From Kutzneria sp. CA-103260 (GTDB taxonomy: Bacteria > Actinomycetota > Actinomycetes > Mycobacteriales > Pseudonocardiaceae), in assembly GCF_018263855.1 (NCBI RefSeq), contig NZ_CP073318.1:7068001-7132000 (forward strand): a stretch of 64,000 nucleotides of DNA, written 5' to 3'. The number at the start of each line of letters is the position of its first letter. The first letter of the stretch is position 1. Made by a program: the position numbers and the translations under genes. Positions 22,670-31,499 of the stretch are shown one piece after another. The notes under the pieces were generated by a model, which did no database searches, was not told where the DNA came from, and saw only the letters and a program-made list of their open reading frames with translations.

Positions 22670-25600
22670 TTGCCTCCGTGTGCCGTCGGGACCAGCATTC
22701 GACGGCACACGGATCCGAGGGGGCAGTCATCACTGGCATCGAAACCGCCGTGCTCAAGGTGGGCCAGACCATCGCTCAGCGCGCGGCCACCGCGTGGCTG
22801 GCTCGCCGCCGCTCCGCCAAGGAGCGTGCCTCGACGCTTGTAGAGCTGGCCGCGATGGAGCTCTCTTCGCCGCTGCAGCAGAACAAACTGCTGCACGCGA
22901 TCGAGGGCATCGGCAACGAGGTCGCCGAGCAGCTCCAGTCCCTGCTCCGCGGTGCCCCAGAGAACGAGGTCTGCGCTGCACTGAACGCTGGCGGCGACGC
23001 CGTCACCGCAGCCGACCTGTCCGACGACGCGTTGTTTGCCGCCGACGTCGACGGCGAAGTCCTGGCCCGCCGCATCCGGCAGTCGGTCCGCGAGCCCGTC
23101 GGCCTTTCCGACGTCGCGACCCGCCTGTACGGGATCGTTCTGGACCAGAGCTGCCGCTACCTGGTTCAGGTGATCCAGCAGCTGCCCGCCTTCCAACCTC
23201 GCGCACTGTCCGAAGTCCTCGGCCGCCTCACGTCGTTGAGTGGCCAACTCGCCGAGCTGCTGAGCCGTACGCCCAGGGCAAGCCTTGAGGCGCCTCAGGG
23301 AACCAATCACGATGAGGCGTTTCGGACCCGATACCTCGACCACCTGGCGAAGACGTTGGACAAGCTGGAACTGCTCGGTTTGTCCATGCGCCAGCGGCCT
23401 CGGCTCGATTTGAGCCTGGCCTACCTCAGCCTGACCGCATCGGCCGAGGAACGCATCCGCGGCAAGGCCCATAAGACGATCGATCGTTGGTCTCAGAAGC
23501 GTCGCGCACACGTCGACACCCTTCGGATCGAGGCCGCTCTCGCCGGTTCGGACCGCACTCTGGTGCGCGGCGAAGCCGGTTCCGGCAAGACCACTTTGTT
23601 GGACTGGCTCGCGGTCGGCGCCTCGCGCGCCAGCTTCACCGATCAGCTCACCGAGTGGAACGGTCTCACGCCGTTCGTGATCCGACTACGACGCTGCGTC
23701 GACACCGACCTACCCAAGCCCGCTCAGTTCCTGGAGCACGTCGCTCCGATGCTGGCCGGTTTGATGCCCCACCTCTGGGTTGAGCGGCAACTTTCGAGCC
23801 AGCGGGCGCTGGTGCTCATCGACGGCGTCGACGAGGTGCCGCCGGCCAAGCGGCGAGCCGCGCGATTGTGGCTTCACGAGCTCGTGACCACATTTCGCGG
23901 GATCAAGTGCGTGGTCACCAGCCGGCCGGCTGCGGCCGAGCGCAATTGGCTTGCCGAAGAGGGTTTCGGGTCGGTCGACCTCGACCAGATGAGCCCGAAC
24001 GACGTGCGGATCTTCTTGCAGCGCTGGCACGAAGCCGCCGCGCAGGCCAAGTCGCTGCCGTGTGAGCCCGGCGATCTCCCAGCGGCCGAACAGCGTTTGC
24101 TCACCCAACTCGACGACCGCGCGCATCTGCGTGCGTTGGCCACCAACCCCTTGCTGTGCGCCATGTTGTGCGCGCTCAACCTGGATCGGGTTTCCGAGCT
24201 GCCAAGCAAGCGGATGGAGCTCTACCATCTAGCCCTCGGCATGTTACTGAACTTGCGCGACAGCGAGCGCAACATTCCCGGCCTGCTCGATGTGACTGAC
24301 CAGACGGTGCTGCTGCGTGATCTCGCGTGGCGTCTCACCCAGGCCAACCGCACCGAGCTCCCTCGGGACAAGGTCCTCACGTTTGTCACCCAGAAGCTCC
24401 CCTCAATGCCCAACGTGGACGAGGACCCGGCGAAGCTCGTCGATCACCTGCTGGAACGCAGCGGCGTCGTGCGTGAACCAACACCCGGGCGCGTGGACTT
24501 CGTACACCGGACTTTCCAGGAGTATCTGGCTGCCAGCGAGGCCACTGAGACTGAGCACATCGACACTCTGGTGGCCAATGCCCACCTCGACCAGTGGCGA
24601 GAAACGATCGTGATGGCCTGCGGCCACGCCAAACGGCCACAGCTGAAGGAGTTGCTGACCGCCATTCTCGACCGCGCAGACGCCGAGCCCACGCGCGCCC
24701 GCCGGTTGCGGCTGCTCGCCGCCGCCTGCCTGGAAACCGTGTCGGATGCCGATCCTGACGTACTGGGCCGGATCGACGAGATGATCCGAACCAAGTTGGT
24801 GCCGCCGCGCAGCGTGCGGGAGACCAGGTCACTGAACTCGATCGGCCATCGACTGCTCCGCTATCTACCATCAAGTTTGGAGGAGTTAACGGAGCCGGCA
24901 GCCGCGGCGACAGTCAAGGCCGCAGTGCTCACCGCCGACCCAGAGGCCCTTCCGCTACTAGCCGAATATGCTCGCGACGGCCGCCAACGAGTACAGGAAG
25001 AACTTGCGTCAGGTTGGCAGCGCTTTAACTTCGAGCGCTACGCGAGCGAGGTACTCGCCGAGGCCAATTTGCCGAACGGCTCGATGTGGATCAGCTTTGG
25101 CGGAGCGGTCCGCCATCTCGACAAAGTGAGCAAGTTGACCGATCTGACCCTGTTTATCAACGGCAGCGAAGTCGGCGAGTTAGCAAGGTTTGCCAACCCA
25201 GCCCCTTTAAGGTCCCTCACCATTACAAATGGCAAAAACGTCAACGTTAGCCAATTCGCCGATTATCCGAACCTCAAGCAGCTAGAAGTATGGGACGCGC
25301 GAAAGGTAACCAACATCGCCAGCCTGTCACGAGCGGCGAGCCTGGACGAACTCACCCTAATGAGATGTGGGAAATGGAGAGAATTATCTCCCTTTGCAAA
25401 GCTTGAACATATCAAGGAACTATCCTTGTACAACCTCGAAAACGTGACCGACTACACACCGTTGAGTCAGTTGCACAACCTCACCAAACTGATCTTATTT
25501 GAGTCCACAGGATTGACCGCTATCGACGAAATCGGCGGCAAAAACGGTCTTCTGAACGAATACTTCCCAAACCTTGCCACCGTGATGCTAGATGGCGGAG

Positions 25601-25851
25601 GAATGCGCGATATCAGCGCAGTCCGCCACCTCCCCCTCCGATGCCTCAGCCTCACCGAATGCCCGATCGAGGATATCAGTACACTCGCCGACGCACCTAC
25701 CCTGCACATTCTCTACCTAGACGGCTGCCAGAAAGAAATCGATCTCTCGCCGTTAGCGAACCATCCTGCCTTGAGGGCGTACATCACCGAAGGCCAGAAG
25801 GTCTGTGGTGTCGACCGACTCGGCCCGGGAGTGGAGATCCGCTACGGCTGA
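22666..25851 (+). CDS. NACHT ATPase with C-terminal leucine-rich repeats (bacterial NLR-like)
   Basis: Up to 1061 aa. The N-terminal helical domain (about 20-230) begins GIETAVLKVGQTIAQRAATA and resembles the NACHT N-terminal helical domains of Streptomyces NACHT proteins. The NACHT NTPase has Walker A GEAGSGKTTLLDW (about 302-314) and Walker B ALVLIDGVDEVP (about 381-392), with a winged/helical region containing FVHRTFQEYLAA. The C-terminus (from about 815) is a leucine-rich repeat array (LRSLTITN, LKQLEVWD, LDELTLMRC, IKELSLYN, LTKLILFE). This matches bacterial NLR-like antiphage sensors that oligomerise on ligand. Start is uncertain: GTG 22666, GTG 22678, or ATC 22729 after GAGGGGG. It carries six TTA codons, and the LRR DNA is only about 50% GC. 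Confidence 0.9.
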   Translation: MIASVCRRDQHSTAHGSEGAVITGIETAVLKVGQTIAQRAATAWLARRRSAKERASTLVELAAMELSSPLQQNKLLHAIEGIGNEVAEQLQSLLRGAPENEVCAALNAGGDAVTAADLSDDALFAADVDGEVLARRIRQSVREPVGLSDVATRLYGIVLDQSCRYLVQVIQQLPAFQPRALSEVLGRLTSLSGQLAELLSRTPRASLEAPQGTNHDEAFRTRYLDHLAKTLDKLELLGLSMRQRPRLDLSLAYLSLTASAEERIRGKAHKTIDRWSQKRRAHVDTLRIEAALAGSDRTLVRGEAGSGKTTLLDWLAVGASRASFTDQLTEWNGLTPFVIRLRRCVDTDLPKPAQFLEHVAPMLAGLMPHLWVERQLSSQRALVLIDGVDEVPPAKRRAARLWLHELVTTFRGIKCVVTSRPAAAERNWLAEEGFGSVDLDQMSPNDVRIFLQRWHEAAAQAKSLPCEPGDLPAAEQRLLTQLDDRAHLRALATNPLLCAMLCALNLDRVSELPSKRMELYHLALGMLLNLRDSERNIPGLLDVTDQTVLLRDLAWRLTQANRTELPRDKVLTFVTQKLPSMPNVDEDPAKLVDHLLERSGVVREPTPGRVDFVHRTFQEYLAASEATETEHIDTLVANAHLDQWRETIVMACGHAKRPQLKELLTAILDRADAEPTRARRLRLLAAACLETVSDADPDVLGRIDEMIRTKLVPPRSVRETRSLNSIGHRLLRYLPSSLEELTEPAAAATVKAAVLTADPEALPLLAEYARDGRQRVQEELASGWQRFNFERYASEVLAEANLPNGSMWISFGGAVRHLDKVSKLTDLTLFINGSEVGELARFANPAPLRSLTITNGKNVNVSQFADYPNLKQLEVWDARKVTNIASLSRAASLDELTLMRCGKWRELSPFAKLEHIKELSLYNLENVTDYTPLSQLHNLTKLILFESTGLTAIDEIGGKNGLLNEYFPNLATVMLDGGGMRDISAVRHLPLRCLSLTECPIEDISTLADAPTLHILYLDGCQKEIDLSPLANHPALRAYITEGQKVCGVDRLGPGVEIRYG

Positions 25852-26177
25852 GGCCCGATGACCGCACCCGTGCGGTCGGCGCGGGCCTGGCCCCAGTCGT
25901 AGAGGGATTGCAGGACTGGGGCCAAGGTCTCGCCTTCGGGGCTGAGCCGGTAGTCGGTGCGGAGCTCCGGTTCGGTGGCCAGATCGCGGCGGACCAGGCC
26001 GTCGGCTTCGAGCTCACGCAGGCGTTGGGTGAGCATCTTCTCGCTGATGTCGGGGATGAGGCGCTTGAGCTGGCCGTAGCGGAGCGGGCCCTGCTTGAGG
26101 CGGGCCAGGATGAGGACGCGCCAGCGGCCGCCGACGACGTCGAGGGTGAGCTCGACCGGGCAGTGGTAGCTCCGCAA
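25842..26177 (-). CDS. HxlR family transcriptional regulator
   Basis: 111 aa from TTG 26177, preceded by CAGGGGGCG at the right distance; the longer GTG start at 26258 would overlap the divergent gene. Winged helix: RSYHCPVELTLDVVGGRWRVLIL, then ISEKMLTQRLRELEADGLVRR, with the conserved Cys in YHCPVE that often senses redox or electrophiles. Its last ten bases overlap the NACHT stop. Probably controls the divergent ABM-globin gene through the repeats at 26193-26214. Confidence 0.88.
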   Translation of the reverse strand: MRSYHCPVELTLDVVGGRWRVLILARLKQGPLRYGQLKRLIPDISEKMLTQRLRELEADGLVRRDLATEPELRTDYRLSPEGETLAPVLQSLYDWGQARADRTGAVIGPQP

Positions 26178-26192
26178 CGTTGCGCCCCCTGG

Positions 26193-26214
26193 GTGCGTAC
26201 CGGAAAGTGCGTAC
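26193..26214. promoter_or_regulatory. Candidate HxlR operator: GTGCGTAC direct repeats
   Basis: GTGCGTAC occurs at 26193-26200 and 26207-26214 (14-bp period) in the gap between the divergent hxlR-type and ABM-globin genes. Confidence 0.5.
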
Positions 26215-26250
26215 TTGTCGGTCTCCGGCGGCGGTGGTTGCGTCGGGCGG

Positions 26251-27009
26251 GTGATCACCGAGTACCTCCGCTACCGGGTTCCCGAGGGCCAGGGTAGCCA
26301 GTTCGAGCAGGCGTATCGACGGGCCGGAACAGTGCTGTCAGAGTCGCCGCAGTGTGTGGGCTGGGACGTGGCCCGAAGTGTGGACGAGCCGGCCTGCCAC
26401 GTGGTGCGGATCAGGTGGACCTCGGCCGAGGGACACCTGGAGGGCTTCCGGAAGGGGCCGCACTTCCCGAGGTTCTTCGCCGAGGTGCGGCCGTACGTGG
26501 GCGACATCGAGGAGATGCGGCACTACGAGGAGCTGGCCGCGGGTGAGGGACCGCCGACGCTGTACGACTGGGCCGGCGGGGAGCAGGCGCTGACGGCGCT
26601 GACCGAGGAGTTCTACCGCCACGTGTTGCAGGACGACCTGCTGGAGCCGCTGTTCCGGGGCATGTCGCCGGACCACCCGCGCCGGGTGGCGCACTGGCTG
26701 GGCGAGGTGTTCGGCGGTCCGAAGGCGTACACCGAGGAGCGCGGCGGCTATTCGACGATGCTCGGCATGCACCTGGGCAAGGCGATCACCGAGCGGCAGC
26801 GGCGGCGGTGGGTGAGCCTGCTCCAGGACGCGGCGGACGACGTCGGCCTGCCGGCGGACCCGGAGTTCCGGGCGGCGTTCACCGGCTATCTGGAGTGGGG
26901 CACGCGGATCGCGCTGGCCAACTCGCAGCCGGACGCCCGGCCGGTCAAGCAGGCTCCCGTCCCGCGCTGGGGATGGGGGGTGGCTCCGCCCTTCACGCCG
27001 GCGCAGTAG
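26251..27009 (+). CDS. Antibiotic-monooxygenase/truncated-globin fusion
   Basis: 252 aa. Residues about 1-95 are an ABM ferredoxin-like domain (ITEYLRYRVPEGQGSQFEQA, then HLEGFRKGPHFPRFFAEV). Residues about 105-235 are a group II truncated haemoglobin: LTEEFYRHVLQDDLLEPLF, proximal His in MLGMHLGKAI and the group II Trp in QRRRWVSLLQD. Such chimeras are known in Streptomyces avermitilis, where the ABM part is proposed to act on quinones and the haem part on O2 or NO. It is paired with a divergent HxlR regulator bearing a conserved Cys, suggesting quinone/electrophile response. Confidence 0.9.
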   Translation: MITEYLRYRVPEGQGSQFEQAYRRAGTVLSESPQCVGWDVARSVDEPACHVVRIRWTSAEGHLEGFRKGPHFPRFFAEVRPYVGDIEEMRHYEELAAGEGPPTLYDWAGGEQALTALTEEFYRHVLQDDLLEPLFRGMSPDHPRRVAHWLGEVFGGPKAYTEERGGYSTMLGMHLGKAITERQRRRWVSLLQDAADDVGLPADPEFRAAFTGYLEWGTRIALANSQPDARPVKQAPVPRWGWGVAPPFTPAQ

Positions 27010-27039
27010 CGCGAAAAGAGGGGAGCGCCGGCGTTCCCC

Positions 27040-27096
27040 ATGCTGGGAAGGGGGCTTTCCGTGCGTTCAATGCGGGGAAAGCCCCCTTCCCAGCAT
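27040..27096. repeat. Long perfect hairpin (21-bp arms), dispersed-repeat type
   Basis: Arms 27040-27060 and 27076-27096 are perfect complements around a 15-base loop, with a CCCCCTTCCCAGCAT right end. It lies between the convergent ABM-globin and rdgB genes and can serve as a terminator. Its length and sequence suggest a repeated genomic element. Confidence 0.7.
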
Positions 27097-27151
27097 CAGG
27101 CCGGGTGCCGGAAACCGACATTCGGTGTGCCGGAGAGCGTGACTCGCGGGG

Positions 27152-27753
27152 TTACACGAGGGTGGCGGTGATGTGCGGGAGCAGCATCCGCAGGGCCCGG
27201 CCGCGGTGGGACAGGGTGTCCTTCTCGGCCGGGTCGAGCTCGGCGGAGGTTCGGGTCTCCCCCTCGGGCACGAAGATCGGGTCGTACCCGAAGCCGTTCG
27301 CGCCCCGAGCCTCGCGGATCAGGGTCCCCCGCCATTCGCCGCGGACGACAACCTCGGCACCGCCGGGCAGCACCAGGGCGGCGGCGCAGACGAAGGCGGC
27401 GCCGCGCCGGTCGTCGGGCACGTCGCCCATCTGCCCGAGCACGAGGTTGAGGTTGGCAGCGTCGTCGCCGTGGCGGCCGGACCAGCGCGCGGACAGCACA
27501 CCGGGCATGCCGTTCAACGCGTCCAGGGCCAGGCCGGAGTCGTCGGCCACGGCCGGCAGCCCGGTGGCGGCGACGGCGTCCCGGGCCTTGGCCAGGGCAT
27601 TGCCCTCGAACGTCGGATCGGTCTCCGGCGCCTCCGGGAAGTCGGGGACGGCGTCGAGGCCGATGACCTCGATGCCGGACACGTGCTCGGCGACGAGGAT
27701 CCGGTCCAGCTCAACCAGCTTCTTGGCGTTGCGGGTGGCCAGCAGCAGCTTGG

Positions 27754-27757
<4 letters not shown>
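27152..27757 (-). CDS. rdgB: XTP/dITP diphosphatase (RdgB/HAM1)
   Basis: 201 aa, GTG start. Motifs TRNAKKLVEL (substrate-binding T-x-N-x-x-K), VADDSGLALDAL (catalytic Asp pair) and FGYDPIF, SHRGRAL. It hydrolyses deaminated purine triphosphates so they are not built into nucleic acid. Start overlaps the rph stop by four bases. Orthologous by position to Rv1341, downstream of rph. Confidence 0.96.
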
Positions 27758-28527
<770 letters not shown>

Positions 28528-28584
28528 CCGGCTAGCCTACGGGCACCGATTGAACCGCTGACGCGATCCCAACGTGAGGTTGTC

Positions 28585-29211
28585 ATGAACCTTGCCGCGA
28601 ACACGTACACCTTCAACGGGCTGCCGCTGCACCCGCTGCTGGTGCATGCCGTCGTGGTGCTGCTACCCCTCGCCGCGGTCGGCAGCATCGTCATCGCCGT
28701 CGTCCCCAAATGGCGCCGCCGCTACTGGCTGCCGGTGCTGGTGCTGGCCGTGCTGGGCATCGGAGCGGTGCCGATCACCCAGCAGGCGGGCGAGGAGCTG
28801 TACGACAACCTGAAGGTCAACAACCCGGAGCTCAACCACCACGCGGACCTGGGCCACGCGCTGCTGCCGTACGCGATCACGTTCGGCGTGATGGTGCTGC
28901 TGCTGGTGATCGTGGGCCGGCTCGCCGACCGTGAGCGGGCCGGCGGCGGGGTCCGGGCGGCCGTCGCGTCGCCACGGCAGCAGCCGGTCGCGCCGGGCGT
29001 GCACAGCATCGAGGAGCTGGACGAGGAGACCACTGTCGCGCCCGCGCCGGACACGATCCAGGACGGCCGCCAGTCCGCGGGCCGGTTCTGGGGTCTGATC
29101 ACGATCCTGGTCTCGCTCGCGGTGATCGCCAGCGCCGTCGCCGTGACCTACGAGATCTATCTCATCGGCGACAGCGGGGCCACGGCCGTCTGGAAGGGCG
29201 TCGGCGGCTAG
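28585..29211 (+). CDS. DUF2231 family membrane protein
   Basis: 208 aa, ATG with CGTGAGGTTG upstream. Starts with FNGLPLHPLLVHAVVVLLPLAA, the DUF2231 signature His-x-Leu-x-x-His in the first helix, then helices near 45-65 and 95-115, a hydrophilic loop and a last helix around 175-195. These are inner-membrane proteins of unknown role, possibly haem- or redox-related because of the conserved His residues. It inserts between the rph and MBL genes on the opposite strand; its last four bases overlap the MBL stop. Confidence 0.85.
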   Translation: MNLAANTYTFNGLPLHPLLVHAVVVLLPLAAVGSIVIAVVPKWRRRYWLPVLVLAVLGIGAVPITQQAGEELYDNLKVNNPELNHHADLGHALLPYAITFGVMVLLLVIVGRLADRERAGGGVRAAVASPRQQPVAPGVHSIEELDEETTVAPAPDTIQDGRQSAGRFWGLITILVSLAVIASAVAVTYEIYLIGDSGATAVWKGVGG

Positions 29212-29978
29212 ACCTCGTACGTTCGGCCCTGCTCGGCGACCAGCACCTCGCCGTCGAACTCACCGCGCGCCTCGGCCAGCACGACCTGCGGGTCGGTCCA
29301 CGGCGCGATGTGGGTGAGCATGAGCCGGCCCACGCCGGCCCGGCCCGCGGTCTGACCCGCCTGCCGGCCGGACATGTGCATGTCCGAGGGCCGGGTCGGC
29401 AGGTCGGTCCAGGTCGCCTCGGCCAGTAGCAGGTCGACGCCCGCGGACAGGGTGTCCAGCGCGGGGCAGGGGGCGGTGTCGCCGGAGTAGACCAGGGACT
29501 GGCCGTCGTGCTCGATGCGGAAGCCGTACGCCTCGCACGGGTGCGTGACCCGTGCGGAGGTCACCTTCAGCGGGCCGATCTGCACGGTCTCGTCGGTCAG
29601 CGGGTGGAAGTCGAAGACCGTGGAGAAGTCGGTGGTCACCCGCTCGGCGTCGTTGGGCGCGTACTGGGCGGCGAACCGACGGGCGGCGTCGGACGGGCCG
29701 TGCACCGGCAGCCGGCGCTGCCCCGGCGGATACGGCGGCTTCGGGTGGTACTGGCGCAGCACCGCCAGCGCGCTGAAGTCGGCGCAGTGGTCGGGATGCA
29801 GGTGCGAGAAGGCGATCGCGTCGATGTCGAACGCGTTGATCCGGGCCTGCAACGCGGCCAGGGCGCCGTTGCCCAGGTCCAGCACCAGCCGGAAGCCGTC
29901 CGCCTCGACCAGGTAGCACGGGGCGGGCGCGGCCGGCCCGGGCACGCTGCCCGAGCACCCGATGATGGTCAGCTTCAC
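29208..29978 (-). CDS. MBL-fold phosphodiesterase, Rv1339-like (cAMP-degrading family)
   Basis: 256 aa. Metallo-beta-lactamase ligands: SHLHPDHCAD (H-x-H-x-D-H), THPCEAYGFRIEHDG, YSGDTAPC (Asp) and LTHIAPW. The position between murI and rph matches M. tuberculosis Rv1339, an atypical class II phosphodiesterase reported to lower cAMP. RNase Z-like processing is the alternative, but the length and operon support the Rv1339 group. ATG start overlapping murI by four bases. Confidence 0.88.
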   Translation of the reverse strand: MKLTIIGCSGSVPGPAAPAPCYLVEADGFRLVLDLGNGALAALQARINAFDIDAIAFSHLHPDHCADFSALAVLRQYHPKPPYPPGQRRLPVHGPSDAARRFAAQYAPNDAERVTTDFSTVFDFHPLTDETVQIGPLKVTSARVTHPCEAYGFRIEHDGQSLVYSGDTAPCPALDTLSAGVDLLLAEATWTDLPTRPSDMHMSGRQAGQTAGRAGVGRLMLTHIAPWTDPQVVLAEARGEFDGEVLVAEQGRTYEV

Positions 29979-30808
29979 GGCGTAGAGGGTGACACGGCGT
30001 GGCCGACCGTTCCCACCTGCGGACCGAGGAACCGGCGGGCCAGTCGCAGGAAGAGCTCGGCCGGTCCGGTGGCGAGGAACTCGTGTTCCGCGAACTCTCC
30101 CTCCAATTGATCAAGGGGGGCTTCGCGCAACAGGTCGTGCTGGGTGAGCACCCGGACCACGTCCTTGGCGGTCTCCTCGGCGCTGGACACCAGCGTGACC
30201 TGGTCCCCCATCACGATCTGGATCACGCCGGTGAGCAGCGGATAGTGCGTGCAGCCGAGGATGAGCGTGTCCACGTCGGCGCGGTGCAGCGGCTCCAGGT
30301 ACATCTCGCTCAGCCCCAGCACCTGCCGGCCCGAGGTGATGCCACGCTCCACGAAGTCCACGAACCGCGGGCAGGCGGCGCTGGTCAGCGTCACGTGCGG
30401 GGCGGCCGCGAAGGCGTCGTCGTAGGCGCGGGACTGCACGGTGCCCTGGGTGCCGATCAGGCCGATGCGGCCGGAGCGGCTGGTGGCCACGGCCCGGCGC
30501 ACCGCTGGCTGCACGACCTCGACGACCGGGATGTCGTAGCGCTCGCGGGCGTCCCGCAGGCAGGCCGCCGACGCGGTGTTGCAGGCGATCACCAGCATCT
30601 TCACACCGCTGGCCACCAGCTGGTCGAACGCCGCGAGCGCGTGCCGCCGGGCCTCGGCGATGGGCAGCGGCCCGTACGGGCAGTTCGCGGTGTCGCCGAG
30701 ATAGCGGACGCGTTCGCCGGGCAGCTGGTCCATGATCGCGCGGGCGACGGTCAGGCCGCCCACCCCGGAGTCGAAGATCCCGATCGGCGCGTCGGCGGCG
30801 GTTCTCAC
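29975..30808 (-). CDS. murI: Glutamate racemase
   Basis: 277 aa, GTG start. Catalytic cysteines are in VIACNTASAACLRD (first) and LILGCTHYPLLTG (second), with IGIFDSGVGGLTVAR at the N-terminus. It makes D-glutamate for peptidoglycan. Four-base overlaps on both sides tie it to rhomboid and the phosphodiesterase, the same order as Rv1337-Rv1339. Confidence 0.97.
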   Translation of the reverse strand: MRTAADAPIGIFDSGVGGLTVARAIMDQLPGERVRYLGDTANCPYGPLPIAEARRHALAAFDQLVASGVKMLVIACNTASAACLRDARERYDIPVVEVVQPAVRRAVATSRSGRIGLIGTQGTVQSRAYDDAFAAAPHVTLTSAACPRFVDFVERGITSGRQVLGLSEMYLEPLHRADVDTLILGCTHYPLLTGVIQIVMGDQVTLVSSAEETAKDVVRVLTQHDLLREAPLDQLEGEFAEHEFLATGPAELFLRLARRFLGPQVGTVGHAVSPSTP

Positions 30809-31446
30809 GCCGCGAGACTACCGGCGGGGCGGGTGGGCCGGTTGGCCATCGCCACCAGCCAGGCCGACAACAGACCGCCCAGCGCGCCGAACGCGTGCGC
30901 CTGCCACGAGATCTCCGGATTCACGTTGGGCAGCAGGCCCCACAGCGCGCTGCCCCAGTAGAACAACAGCACCGCGGCCACCGCGAGCTGCTTGATGCTG
31001 CGGTTGAACACGCCGCGCACCAACAGGAACGTCAGCCAGCCGAAGGCGATGCCGGAGGCTCCGACGGTGGACACGTCGGTGTCCTCGGTCAGCCACACGC
31101 CCAGGCCGCTGATCAGCCAGATCGTCGCCGTGACGGCCACCCACCGCCGCACCCCGATCGCCATGGCCAGCCAGCCGAACAGCAGCACCGGCAGCGTGTT
31201 GGAGGCCAGGTGCTGCCAGCTCACGTGCAGCAGCGGCGCCCAGATGATGCCGGGCAGGCCGCTCACCTCGTGCGACACGATGCCGTAGTCGCTGAGCCTG
31301 CCGCGGAAGAACGCCATGTTGACGAACTCGAGCAGGTACAGCAACGCGGTGAAGGCGCCGATGACGATGGCGGCTTGCAGCGGTTGCGGCGGGAGCACCC
31401 GGTTGACGGGCTTGCCAGGCGCCGACGGTACGGGAAGGGTAGCCAC
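30805..31446 (-). CDS. Rhomboid family intramembrane serine protease
   Basis: 213 aa from GTG 31446 (ATG 31482 or TTG 31494 are in frame). Six transmembrane helices. The catalytic Ser is in VGASGIAFGW and His in QAHAFGALGGLL, with LLHVSWQHLASNTLPVLLFG as the L1/helix-2 His-Asn motif. Cleaves membrane proteins within the bilayer. First gene of the murI operon, like Rv1337; in mycobacteria cysM lies immediately upstream, but here 4.9 kb intervenes. Confidence 0.92.
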   Translation of the reverse strand: MATLPVPSAPGKPVNRVLPPQPLQAAIVIGAFTALLYLLEFVNMAFFRGRLSDYGIVSHEVSGLPGIIWAPLLHVSWQHLASNTLPVLLFGWLAMAIGVRRWVAVTATIWLISGLGVWLTEDTDVSTVGASGIAFGWLTFLLVRGVFNRSIKQLAVAAVLLFYWGSALWGLLPNVNPEISWQAHAFGALGGLLSAWLVAMANRPTRPAGSLAA

Positions 31447-31499
31447 ATAACCGAGAGTAAGCCGGTTACCGGTCCAGGGCATCAGGTACAACACCTAAG

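Noticed and set aside
26251..26258. GTGATCAC serving as start codon for both divergent genes
   Set aside because: The HxlR gene has a better start (TTG 26177) with a proper ribosome site and typical family length.
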